From positions 434,001 through 498,000 of the forward strand of contig JARULB010000001.1 of the NCBI GenBank assembly GCA_029688905.1: a DNA stretch of 64,000 bases, written 5' to 3'. Position 1 is the stretch's first letter. The number at the start of each line of letters is the position of its first letter. This document shows, piece after piece, positions 9,022 to 17,010 of this stretch. Position numbers and translations under genes: made by a program. The DNA comes from Balneolales bacterium ANBcel1. Lineage in GTDB: Bacteria > Bacteroidota > Rhodothermia > Balneolales > Natronogracilivirgulaceae. The notes beneath the pieces were generated by a model, which searched no databases, was not told where the DNA came from, and saw only the letters and a program-made list of their open reading frames with translations.

Positions 9022-10155
9022 ATGAACACACTGCTCCAGACAAGCGGACTCACCAAGGCCTTTACCGCGCAGGAAAACGTGGTCAACGATGTCTCTTTTT
9101 CGGCGAATCGTCACGAGATCTTTGCGCTTCTTGGTCCGAGCGGATGCGGTAAAACCACAACACTTCGCATGATTGCCGGTTTCGAACGTCCGGATCGCGG
9201 AGAGGTGATACTGAACAACCGCACCCTTGTCGGCGGATCCACTTTCGTGGAACCGGAAGAGCGGGGGATCGGATTCGTTTTTCAGGATTACGCGCTCTTT
9301 CCTCACCTTCCTGTAATAAGGAATGTGATGTTCGGACTCAAGAACGTGCCCCGCAAACACCGTGAAGAGCGGGCGCTGGAGATACTATGCATGATGGGCC
9401 TGCGCGAATTCCGCGACAGGAGTCCCTTTGAGCTATCCGGAGGCCAGCAGCAACGGGTGGCACTGGCCCGGGCCATTGCTCCGACACCCGAACTGATACT
9501 GCTGGATGAACCTTTTTCCAATCTGGACGCCGTTCTGCGGCAATCCACGCGCGATGAAGTTCGCGCATTGCTCAAGAAAGCCGGAATGAGTGCGCTGCTG
9601 GTGACCCATGACCAGGAAGAGGCGCTCTCTTTCGCCGATCGAATCGCCGTAATGAACGAAGGCCGGATCGAACAGATCGGTACCCCGGAAGAGGTCTATT
9701 ACCGGCCGCGTACCCGTTTCGTGGCCCAGTTTCTGGGAACGACCAATCTTATCAGCGCGGATGCCATCGGAGCCACGGCGCTCACCGAGTTCGGCAGGGT
9801 CAACCTCGATCAGCCGGCCAGCGGAAGAGTGACCCTCTCCATACGCCCGGAACACCTAACCATCGAAAAGCCGGATCGCAATCGCGACAACCACCTGGGC
9901 GAAGTGATCACAAAAGACTTCAAGGGTCACGATATCACCTACCGGGTGCGCATCAAGGCGCGAGAATGCCTGGTTCACACCGACAACCGGGTCAATTTCC
10001 ATCCCGGCGACCGGGTCCATGTCAGGCCGCTGGAAACGGCGGTGGTTCTTGAAGAGCCGATCGACCCGGAACCGTTTATGGATCGATCAAAACCGCAGCG
10101 TAGTCATCGATCTTCCGCTCATACTCCTCCTGAAGCAGCGGGGAAGATATCATAA
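9022..10155 (+). CDS. fbpC: Iron(III) ABC transporter ATP-binding protein
   Basis: A 377-aa ATPase of the FbpC/PotA class. Walker A is GPSGCGKTT near residue 39, the signature LSGGQQQRVALARA near 138, Walker B LILLDEPFSNLD near 160, and the switch His lies in LLVTHDQEEAL. A C-terminal TOBE-type regulatory region follows. The last ~27 residues are basic and low in complexity (MDRSKPQRSHRSSAHTPPEA). They overlap the 3' end of the convergent mgsA gene by 80 bp, which suggests the reading frame was extended into its neighbour. Confidence 0.94.
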   Translation: MNTLLQTSGLTKAFTAQENVVNDVSFSANRHEIFALLGPSGCGKTTTLRMIAGFERPDRGEVILNNRTLVGGSTFVEPEERGIGFVFQDYALFPHLPVIRNVMFGLKNVPRKHREERALEILCMMGLREFRDRSPFELSGGQQQRVALARAIAPTPELILLDEPFSNLDAVLRQSTRDEVRALLKKAGMSALLVTHDQEEALSFADRIAVMNEGRIEQIGTPEEVYYRPRTRFVAQFLGTTNLISADAIGATALTEFGRVNLDQPASGRVTLSIRPEHLTIEKPDRNRDNHLGEVITKDFKGHDITYRVRIKARECLVHTDNRVNFHPGDRVHVRPLETAVVLEEPIDPEPFMDRSKPQRSHRSSAHTPPEAAGKIS

Positions 10156-10573
10156 AGTCGGCAGATGAGCGGTTATTGGCCACCGGGATATTATAGACCA
10201 CTGCAAGTCTGAGCAGCGCCTTCACATCAACATCGTGAGGCTGGGCCGACATGGGATCCCAGAAAAAAATCATCAGGTCGATTTCTCCGTCGGAAATCCT
10301 TGAACCCACCTGCTGGTCACCTCCCAGCGGACCGCTTTTGAACAGATGCACATCCAGCCCCAACTCTTTGGATATGATGCCGCCGGTGGTACCGGTCCCG
10401 AACAACTGGTGCCGGCCCAGCAGCTTCTTGTTCCAGCGGGCCCATTCCAGCATCTGGGCCTTTCGGTTATCGTGGGCAATCAGCACAATACGCTTGCGCT
10501 TCGCCATCATAATGCTGCTCTGAAGCCGGGGCTTCACATTCGGTGTATCCGGTGTACTTTTCTCAGTGCCCAT
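10076..10573 (-). CDS. mgsA: Methylglyoxal synthase
   Basis: Converts dihydroxyacetone phosphate to methylglyoxal plus phosphate, a bypass of lower glycolysis. Core motifs are intact: IVLIAHDNRK, TGTTGGIISKELG, SGPLGGDQQVG (catalytic Asp), FFWDPMSAQPHDVDVKALLR and IPVANNRSSADFM. A TTG at 10579 precedes an ATG at 10573; the ATG is chosen, giving 165 aa, with an N-terminal extension of about 25 residues before the conserved core compared with the E. coli enzyme. It converges on and overlaps fbpC. Confidence 0.94.
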   Translation of the reverse strand: MGTEKSTPDTPNVKPRLQSSIMMAKRKRIVLIAHDNRKAQMLEWARWNKKLLGRHQLFGTGTTGGIISKELGLDVHLFKSGPLGGDQQVGSRISDGEIDLMIFFWDPMSAQPHDVDVKALLRLAVVYNIPVANNRSSADFMISSPLLQEEYERKIDDYAAVLIDP

Positions 10574-10848
10574 TATCAACTCCCTTGCGGTTATGTCGTA
10601 TCGATTTCATGGTGATAACCGGCACAATATATCCCTCTTTCTCAATCCGATCCAGTTATCAATGAAAACGGATAACCAACCGGCTGTTCGGTGAACGACG
10701 ATGTGAACTGAATCTATCCGGTTATCATTGAAAAACGGATAACTGCAGGGCTAGAATCGAAGCCGCATGTGTCTTTATGGCGCAGATTTTCGCCGGCCTG
10801 GTCCGGTTACAGGTTACATGGACTGCTTCCGGTGCGTGTGCCTCTTGC
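10574..10848. repeat. MCP-mgsA intergenic with duplicated hairpin unit
   Basis: Two similar ~28-bp units, 10650-10677 and 10716-10744, share ATCC-GTTATCA-TGAAAA-CGGATAAC. Each can fold through GTTATC pairing with GATAAC. They lie between the stop of the chemoreceptor gene and the start of mgsA on the minus strand. They could terminate the upstream transcript or regulate mgsA; the sequence alone does not decide. Confidence 0.5.
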
Positions 10849-12594
10849 CTAAAAATCGTCCAGATCGTCATCATCAAACGGGATGATGTTCTCCGGCTTC
10901 CCGTTTTTTGATTTGCCGTTGCCGGAATGGGCATATTCGGAATGACCGTTGCCGGAATGCGAACGTTTGTGCCCTGATTTTGCGGTATGGCCGTTGCCGT
11001 TACCGTTGCCATTGGTGACCCCGGCACCGGCAGGAATAGCGCCGCGACGCAAAGCCGTGCTGCTTCTTCCGTTACCGTTGCCCTGGAATTTTGATATGGC
11101 GGGCCCGCGATCGCGAGTGGTCGAGGCCTTATTCTCATCCTGGCTGCGACCGACAAGTACCAGCAGGTCCGTGATCATATGGTTCAGCTCCTGAGCCTGG
11201 GAAGAGAGCTCCTGGGCCGTGCTGGCCGACTCTTCCGAACTGGACGCGTTTTGCTGGACCACCTTGTCCATTTCATTCATCACCATGTTCAGTTCGCTGA
11301 TTCCCGTGGCTTGTTCTTTGGAGGCCGCCGAAATTTCCACCACCAGCGTGCTCACATCCGAAATACTGTTCTTGATCTTGTCCAGGTTTTCCGAAACCTC
11401 GGTGGCTACTTTCGTGCCGCTTTCGGTACTGCTCTGTGATTTTTGGATCAGATCCGAGGTGGTTCTTGCCGCTTCGGCGCTGCGTTGCGCCAGGCTGCGC
11501 ACCTCCTCGGCTACCACGGCAAATCCTTTCCCGGCTTCTCCCGCCCTGGCCGCCTCAACGGCCGCGTTCAACGCCAGCAGATTGGTCTGGAAAGCGATAT
11601 CATCGATGGTTTTGATAATTTTTGAGGTTTCATCGGAAGAGCTGTGGATTTCCTGCATCGCCTGGTTCATCCTCTGCATTGCATCCACTCCGCTGGCTAT
11701 GAGCGGATCCACATTGCGGACGGCGCGCTCGGCAAGGCTCGCATTTTCCGCCGTCTGATTGGTCTGTGAAGACATCTCCTCCAGTGATGAAGTCGTCTCT
11801 TCGATTCCCGCGGCCTGCTCATTGGCGCGTTCGGACAGCTCCTGGCTGGATCCCGACAGCTCATTCGAGGAAGCGTTCACCTGATCGGCCCCGCTTCTCA
11901 ACCCGTCTATAATCCGATTCAACACCTGGTTGATGCCGTTGCTGAAATACCACGCTCCCGCCGCTCCTACTGAAATAACTACAATCATTATGAGCGTGAG
12001 AAATCCGACCAGGCTCCTTCTGGCACTGGCGGCTTCGGTCATCGGTATTCCTGCAAACAGCACACCGATCACTTCATTTCGCTCACCAACCACCGGTTTG
12101 TAGATGGTCAGGTAGCGCTCGCCGAGTATGTGCGCCCGTCCGATGAATGTGGACCGCTGCATAACTGCAGCATGCGCTTCACCTGACGGATCCAGCCGGG
12201 TTCCGACTGCGCGCTGCCCGTTTTCGCGGATACTGGTTGCGATTCTTGTAAAATTTTCTCCGTCACGCTCAAATACCGTGGCATCCATGTTCAGCATCCG
12301 GGATATATCATCGATGACATCATTTCTGCCGGCTACCCGATTGCCTTCCTGATCAACCAGGCGTCCCTCCGCCTGGGCAAGCCGGCCAAATCGCAACTGA
12401 AGCTGTGATTCCATGGCCTGTGCTTTGGCCTCCAGGGTATAGGTAACCATATTGGTGGCACTTCGCCCTCCCACATATCCCGCCACAATGATATAAATGG
12501 CACCGGTGAATACCAGCAAACCCATAGTCATGACCAGCATACGGGTCTTGATAGTCCACGTGTCCGTCTTGTTCCAACTCGTTTTTGTTTTCAT
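10849..12594 (-). CDS. Methyl-accepting chemotaxis protein with Cache-type sensor
   Basis: A 581-codon transmembrane chemoreceptor. The first membrane span is near residues 19-41. A periplasmic single-Cache-like domain follows ([31 protein letters not shown]), then a second span ([20 protein letters not shown]). The cytoplasmic helical hairpin has the conserved tip [20 protein letters not shown]. No clear HAMP domain is seen. The C-terminus is unusual: about 75 residues of Gly/Asn/Ser/His-rich linker ending in [10 protein letters not shown]. The frame extends upstream to 12699, but the first span fits the ATG at 12594. No che genes are nearby, so it is an orphan receptor. Confidence 0.9.
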   Translation of the reverse strand: MKTKTSWNKTDTWTIKTRMLVMTMGLLVFTGAIYIIVAGYVGGRSATNMVTYTLEAKAQAMESQLQLRFGRLAQAEGRLVDQEGNRVAGRNDVIDDISRMLNMDATVFERDGENFTRIATSIRENGQRAVGTRLDPSGEAHAAVMQRSTFIGRAHILGERYLTIYKPVVGERNEVIGVLFAGIPMTEAASARRSLVGFLTLIMIVVISVGAAGAWYFSNGINQVLNRIIDGLRSGADQVNASSNELSGSSQELSERANEQAAGIEETTSSLEEMSSQTNQTAENASLAERAVRNVDPLIASGVDAMQRMNQAMQEIHSSSDETSKIIKTIDDIAFQTNLLALNAAVEAARAGEAGKGFAVVAEEVRSLAQRSAEAARTTSDLIQKSQSSTESGTKVATEVSENLDKIKNSISDVSTLVVEISAASKEQATGISELNMVMNEMDKVVQQNASSSEESASTAQELSSQAQELNHMITDLLVLVGRSQDENKASTTRDRGPAISKFQGNGNGRSSTALRRGAIPAGAGVTNGNGNGNGHTAKSGHKRSHSGNGHSEYAHSGNGKSKNGKPENIIPFDDDDLDDF

Positions 12595-12799
12595 AGCAAC
12601 TTTGTAATAAGTGTTTTGGCATACCGGGTTGGATATCAAAGGGGAGACCTTGCCGTATGCAACTTTGCCTCTAACCGCCCGCTTTACAAACCGATCCAAT
12701 GGAACACCCGGCCGATACGCCCCCTGACAATACTACTGTTATCGCACGTGAGGCTGCAATCTTAAGCGGTACACTATTACAAATAACTATGAAACCCGC

Positions 12800-14260
12800 C
12801 TACACAAAATCCCCGCTTTCAATAAGCGCGGCATGCAGGCGCTTGACGGCCACCTCGCCGCTGCCCTCATCCACCAGAAAACAGAAATTGTGCTTGCTGG
12901 CACCCTGTCCGATCATCCTCACATTCATATCCGAAAGTGCCTTGAACACTACGCGGGCCAGTCCGGCGGTGTGATTGATGTTGTTTCCGATGACCGAAAC
13001 CAGCTCAAAACTCTTCTCGATATTCAGCTGGCCCAGCTTCTCGAGATCACCCAGCATCTTGCGATCGTCCAGGGTGGCGTCGTCAACGGTCATGGCCACA
13101 CTGATTTCACTGGTGGTGATACTGTCGACACTGACCTTGTGATCGTTGAAAACCTTGAATACCCGGTAAAGGAACCCATAGGTATTGAGCATGTCGGGGG
13201 TGGTGATTGTCAAAAGGCTTTGTTTCCGGCGTATCGTGAGCGCGCGAATGAGAGGCGCCTGCCCCACATTGCGGTAGATCCACGTACCGCCTTCGTCGGG
13301 GTTGATGCTGCTCCCCACATAGACGGGAATGTCGCGCCAAATGGCGGGGATCAGGGTGGACGGATGGAGAATCTTGGCGCCGAAGGTAGCCATCTCGGCT
13401 GCTTCCTGAAAACTAAGCTCACTGATGGGTTTTGCATTGGGTGCGATACGCGGATCGGTGGTCGCCACTCCCCCCACATCGGTCCATATTTCCAATACGT
13501 CTGCATTCAGAGCCCAGGCGAAAATCGCTGCGCTGTAGTCGCTTCCTCCGCGTCCGAGCGTCGTTCGGATACCCGATTCGGTGCTTCCGATAAAGCCTTG
13601 CGTAACGATCGTCGGCCGCTCATCACCGGCAATAAGCGGTTCGAGGTGGGCGCCGGCAAGTGGTTCAATCGCGCTGAAGTCGGGAGTCGCCCGTGAAAAC
13701 CTGTTATCGGTACGCAGGATGGTAGCCGCGTCAAAATAGCCGGCAGTGACACCAATAGAGCTCAGGCACTCCGTAAACAGTCGGCTCGACATCCGCTCAC
13801 CGATGCCGAAAAGCGAATCCTGCAGTTCGAGAATTTTCTCACGATCCGGGTTATCGCCCGACTCCTCATCGGAATAGGGTTTCCTGGATGGGTCGGATCC
13901 CGAACCCGGAAGCATCTCCCCGGCCGCCCGGCTTTTGCTGACCAGCAGCTCCAGCAACGTTCCCAGTTCCTCGTACAAGGCTTCCAGATCTTTTCGGGCT
14001 TCGTTTGAAATCTTCAGGTCGGCGGCTATGGCATTGTGTTTCTCAACAATCTGATCAATGATCGGGCGAATGACAGAAAAATCGCCCCCGCCAGATTTTT
14101 CGGCGGCTTCCACCAGCAGGTTGGTGGTTCCGTATGTAGCTGAGACCACAACCACGGAACTGTTTTGTTTGGCTACGATGGCGGCACTTCGGTGCATGGC
14201 TTCGGCATCGGCCATGGAGCTGCCCCCGAACTTGGAAACGATCCTTTTGGATGAACTCAT
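12800..14260 (-). CDS. lysC: Aspartate kinase (AK III type)
   Basis: A 486-aa monofunctional aspartokinase, the first step of Lys/Thr/Met synthesis from aspartate. It opens with the signature SKFGGSSMADAEAM. The kinase core has VTQGFIGST, TLGRGGSDYSAA, EIWTDVGGVATTDPR and AAEMATFGAKILHPST, all close to E. coli LysC. Two ACT domains follow (KVSVDSITTSE and MNVRMIGQGASKHNFCFLV), implying allosteric control by an end product. No homoserine dehydrogenase domain is fused. A strong terminator and a tRNA gene lie just upstream, so lysC probably has its own promoter in the short gap. Confidence 0.95.
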   Translation of the reverse strand: MSSSKRIVSKFGGSSMADAEAMHRSAAIVAKQNSSVVVVSATYGTTNLLVEAAEKSGGGDFSVIRPIIDQIVEKHNAIAADLKISNEARKDLEALYEELGTLLELLVSKSRAAGEMLPGSGSDPSRKPYSDEESGDNPDREKILELQDSLFGIGERMSSRLFTECLSSIGVTAGYFDAATILRTDNRFSRATPDFSAIEPLAGAHLEPLIAGDERPTIVTQGFIGSTESGIRTTLGRGGSDYSAAIFAWALNADVLEIWTDVGGVATTDPRIAPNAKPISELSFQEAAEMATFGAKILHPSTLIPAIWRDIPVYVGSSINPDEGGTWIYRNVGQAPLIRALTIRRKQSLLTITTPDMLNTYGFLYRVFKVFNDHKVSVDSITTSEISVAMTVDDATLDDRKMLGDLEKLGQLNIEKSFELVSVIGNNINHTAGLARVVFKALSDMNVRMIGQGASKHNFCFLVDEGSGEVAVKRLHAALIESGDFV

Positions 14261-14290
14261 GGATTTTCAACTTGTGGATTTGCCTGGAAA

Positions 14291-14333
14291 AGAAAAAAGC
14301 GGGACACCATATCGAAAATGATGCCCCGCTTTT
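14291..14333 (-). terminator. Intrinsic terminator after tRNA-Ser
   Basis: A 12-bp stem (14298-14309 with 14319-14330, two G-U pairs) closes a 9-nt loop. On the minus strand it is followed by a run of six T. It sits directly downstream of tRNA-Ser and 30-odd bp upstream of lysC, separating the two transcripts. Confidence 0.85.
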
Positions 14334-14335
14334 CG

Positions 14336-14424
14336 CGGAGAGAGTGGGATTCGAACCCACGGAGCCCCGTGAAGGGCTCAACACCTTAGCAGGGTGCCGC
14401 TTTCGACCACTCAGCCATCTCTCC
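14336..14424 (-). tRNA. tRNA-Ser (anticodon GCT)
   Basis: An 89-nt class II tRNA. The 7-bp acceptor stem is GGAGAGA/TCTCTCC with discriminator G, and the D-arm region has GCTGAGTGG. The anticodon loop CTGCTAA is closed by GCACC/GGTGT. The long variable arm is GAGCCC-TTCAC-GGGGCTC, and the T arm is GTGGG-TTCGAAT-CCCAC. It reads AGC/AGU serine codons. The CCA end is not encoded (the next bases are CGA). A terminator follows immediately. Confidence 0.96.
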
Positions 14425-14723
14425 GTTGTTCCAGAACTATTCTGCGAAATGACTTTTTGGAGTGGGTAAAGATACGGCATTCACAACCGGATTTCAATGC
14501 CTTCGGGAAAGATATTCTGCCCGCTGTAACCGCCGGGGAGAAACTTCCATAGCCGCTTGAGCCACTACCGGTTCATCTCTTTCGAGGTGGGTAAACGAAC
14601 AGCGAAGTATGCTTCTAAGTCTATGGCTGTGCCGCCAGATTCAACTCCTCCGAGACGCGTAACCAGGCCCGGCATGGTGCGGCAAGCCGCCACCCTTACA
14701 AATCCTCAAAGTTGCCTGTCGGT
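14425..14723. other. Gap between tRNA-Ser and the PspB-like gene
   Basis: A 299-bp gap with no recognised gene or RNA. It should contain the tRNA-Ser promoter (minus strand) and the 3' region of the small membrane protein gene. A 70-codon plus-strand frame at 14557 shows no protein-like features. Confidence 0.4.
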
Positions 14724-15014
14724 TCACCTCAGGTTATTCGACAGTTTTCCAGCCTGTTGTTCAGACTGACGATTGTCACTTTTGTTTTCAGCTGAATCCG
14801 TCGACCGGTCCGTGTATCGGTCATCGGAGACCACAGCCTCCAGATTGCCGATTCTGCGTTCCAGCAACGCTACTTTTTCCTGCAACACTTCCGTGGCCCT
14901 GTGCCCGGATTCAGCGCGTTCTATCGTTTTTGCCTTGGTGCGGGATTGGACTATTTCCACAATCCCCCACACAATTACGGCAATGGTCACAAACATCCAG
15001 AGATTGAAATCCAT
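14724..15014 (-). CDS. PspB-like small membrane protein
   Basis: A 96-aa protein with one N-terminal membrane span (residues about 4-22, WMFVTIAVIVWGIVEIV). A coiled-coil follows (VLQEKVALLERRIGNLEAVVSDDRY), then a polar tail. The layout and the LEAVVSDDRY segment resemble phage-shock protein B, an inner-membrane envelope-stress component, but no pspA, pspC or pspF lies nearby. It is monocistronic on the minus strand. Assignment to the PspB family is by layout and short motif only. Confidence 0.65.
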   Translation of the reverse strand: MDFNLWMFVTIAVIVWGIVEIVQSRTKAKTIERAESGHRATEVLQEKVALLERRIGNLEAVVSDDRYTDRSTDSAENKSDNRQSEQQAGKLSNNLR

Positions 15015-15305
15015 TGGTCAATTATTACCGTTAGTCATATGGCCGTAAGGTATTGCCCCACTCCGGGGACGGCCGCGATTTTCTCTATTACTGGCGTATA
15101 ATCCACTTTTTTTTCGTATTCAGCAATTGTTCACTTAATCAATCAAATTCGGTCTTGCAAATGGCTGATCCTGTTCCAGTTGCTTTCACATGCCAACGCT
15201 TTCATACGTCATCGGCCAACAAAAGGTTTCTCGCATCCGGTTTTCCCCGGATGCTCCGCCGCAACGAACCCGTTCACTCTCTTCCTGGCACCCTGCCCCT
15301 CATAC
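15015..15305. other. Gap between luxR-type gene and PspB-like gene
   Basis: A 291-bp gap between two minus-strand genes with no recognised gene. It probably holds the promoter for the small membrane protein and the 3' end of the regulator transcript. I see no strong hairpin with a T-tract. Confidence 0.35.
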
Positions 15306-16049
15306 TCAGAAGCCATGCCGGAAGAAATAGGCCATTAGTCCGGCGCTGTTCTTCACCCCGGCCTTGTGGAGGATGTTCTTCCGATGGGTATTGACCGTCT
15401 GAATGGAAATAAACAGTTTTTTTGCGATCGCTTCACTGCTCAACCCTTCACCCATAAGTGCGACAATCTCTCTCTCCCTCCTGGTGAAATGGGCTCCGGA
15501 TGGGATCGGGCCATTAGAAAAATTGAAGTTCGGGATACCGGGCCCGGTCATATAAGCCCGGACCTCATCGGATCCGTGAAGCAAACTCACATCGGTAAAA
15601 ATTCCAAAAGACGAAACAATGGCATGGTTGGCGTCGTGGGTCAGCATCCCCGTCTGCAACTGAACACGAATGTACCGCCCGTCCTGTCTCCGCAGCCGGT
15701 AGACGATATGAAAAACATGTTTCAGGGGCTCGAGACGGATATTACCGCAAAAAACACTCAGAAACCGGATCGTAAGCGCCTTGACCGCTTCAAGGTCATC
15801 AGGATGCGTAATATCATAGAAAAAAGAGAGGTCATCCACTTCATCGACATCATATCCCAGCATCTCTGAAATACCGTCCGAGATATATGGTATCCGGCAT
15901 TCATCATAATTCACCGCAAACACAAACTGATTACCGACCGGAAAGAAGCTTTTTATCCGTTCCTCCGTTTCCTTCCGTTCCATTTCCGGATCACCCACGG
16001 AAAAACGGTGCTGTTTGATGCCATCAATACTGTCATATAACCAATCCAT
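15306..16049 (-). CDS. PAS-domain LuxR-type transcriptional regulator
   Basis: A 247-aa regulator. The N-terminal half is a PAS-like sensor (FVFAVNYDECRIPYISDGIS, MLGYDVDEV, THPDDLEAV, YRLRRQDGRYIRVQ). The C-terminal half is a GerE/LuxR helix-turn-helix (FTRREREIVALMGEGLSSEA, then IQTVNTHRKNILHKAGVKN). No receiver domain is present, so it probably senses a ligand or redox cue itself and not through a kinase. It is divergent from the outer-membrane protein gene at 16252 across a 202-bp region, so it may regulate that gene, which is inference from position. Confidence 0.88.
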   Translation of the reverse strand: MDWLYDSIDGIKQHRFSVGDPEMERKETEERIKSFFPVGNQFVFAVNYDECRIPYISDGISEMLGYDVDEVDDLSFFYDITHPDDLEAVKALTIRFLSVFCGNIRLEPLKHVFHIVYRLRRQDGRYIRVQLQTGMLTHDANHAIVSSFGIFTDVSLLHGSDEVRAYMTGPGIPNFNFSNGPIPSGAHFTRREREIVALMGEGLSSEAIAKKLFISIQTVNTHRKNILHKAGVKNSAGLMAYFFRHGF

Positions 16050-16251
16050 AAAAAATACCCATAAATAGGGATGTCATGTAACTTAATAAATAACAATACT
16101 TGTGCGCAAGGTGCGGCATTTATTCAACATAGACACTCAAATGCTGTATCACATCAAGGTTGGCAGCTTTTCCGAACTGATTCATGTCACTGCTGCTGGT
16201 TTTTCATCCCAAAAAAAGCCATCAGATAACGATACTTAAAAAAGTCAGGTT

Positions 16252-16944
16252 ATGAAAGAAAACTATCTTAATAAATACAGGTGTGTTCTGTTCACAGCGA
16301 CAATCCTGTTTACAGGCATCATACTTAGCGCAGACAGTTCCCATGCAGTGGATAGAAAGTTTGCCGTTGGTGTGCATGCGGGTACGGCCGGAATCGGCCT
16401 GGATGCCTCCGGTACAGTTATCCGGAATCTGAATGCCAGGGTGAATGTATCCATGTTCTCCTACTCAACAAACGGCACGTATGAGGACGATGAGCCCAAT
16501 CTCGACTATTCCGTCGATGGAAGTACGGCTTCCGGCTCTCTGGTATTCGACTACTTTCCTACAGGCCGAATTTTCAAGCTGTCTGCCGGTCTGTACTATA
16601 TGGATTTTTCTGTGGATGGATTCGCCACCCCGAATGAGGCCTACGAATTGAACAACAAGGTCTTTCAGCCTGAAAGAATGGGCAGCCTCGCGGCCAAGGT
16701 CGATTACGGTTCCAAAATCATGCCCTATGCCGGACTCGGTTTCGGCAATCCGCTGTCCCCCGGCAGCCGCCTGACTTTCAATTTTGACCTGGGGGTCCTC
16801 TACGCGGGCTCTCCCCGTTTTCGTATGGAAGGAGAAGGGCTGATCTCAGCAACTGCCCGGCAGGACCGCAATATTCAAAACGGTCTGAGTGCTTTCAATT
16901 TCTATCCAATCCTGAGAACCGGGTTCACCTACCGGATCAATTGA
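16252..16944 (+). CDS. Outer-membrane beta-barrel protein
   Basis: A 230-aa exported protein. A signal peptide spans about residues 1-32 (hydrophobic FTATILFTGIILSADSSHA). Alternating aromatic strands follow: FAVGVHAGTAGIGLDASG, VFDYFPTG, LSAGLYYMDFSVDG, YAGLGFGNPL, LTFNFDLGVLYAGSP and a final YPILRTGFTYRI strand. The pattern matches a family of small barrels annotated only as outer-membrane protein in Proteobacteria and Bacteroidota. The ligand is unknown. It lies 66 bp before a lipoprotein gene on the same strand, so the two may be a unit. Confidence 0.78.
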   Translation: MKENYLNKYRCVLFTATILFTGIILSADSSHAVDRKFAVGVHAGTAGIGLDASGTVIRNLNARVNVSMFSYSTNGTYEDDEPNLDYSVDGSTASGSLVFDYFPTGRIFKLSAGLYYMDFSVDGFATPNEAYELNNKVFQPERMGSLAAKVDYGSKIMPYAGLGFGNPLSPGSRLTFNFDLGVLYAGSPRFRMEGEGLISATARQDRNIQNGLSAFNFYPILRTGFTYRIN

Positions 16945-17010
16945 ACACCACCCCCGATCTATGCCCCCATCTGAACACCTCATTCATCCATCCTGACCAA
17001 TTGCACATAT

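Noticed and set aside
12595-12699. Longer start of the chemoreceptor gene
   Set aside because: The 35 extra residues precede the first membrane span and have no signal-like character; the ATG at 12594 fits better.
12833-13696. 287-codon plus-strand frame opposite lysC
   Set aside because: Antisense to a strongly conserved aspartate kinase; no protein-like motif.
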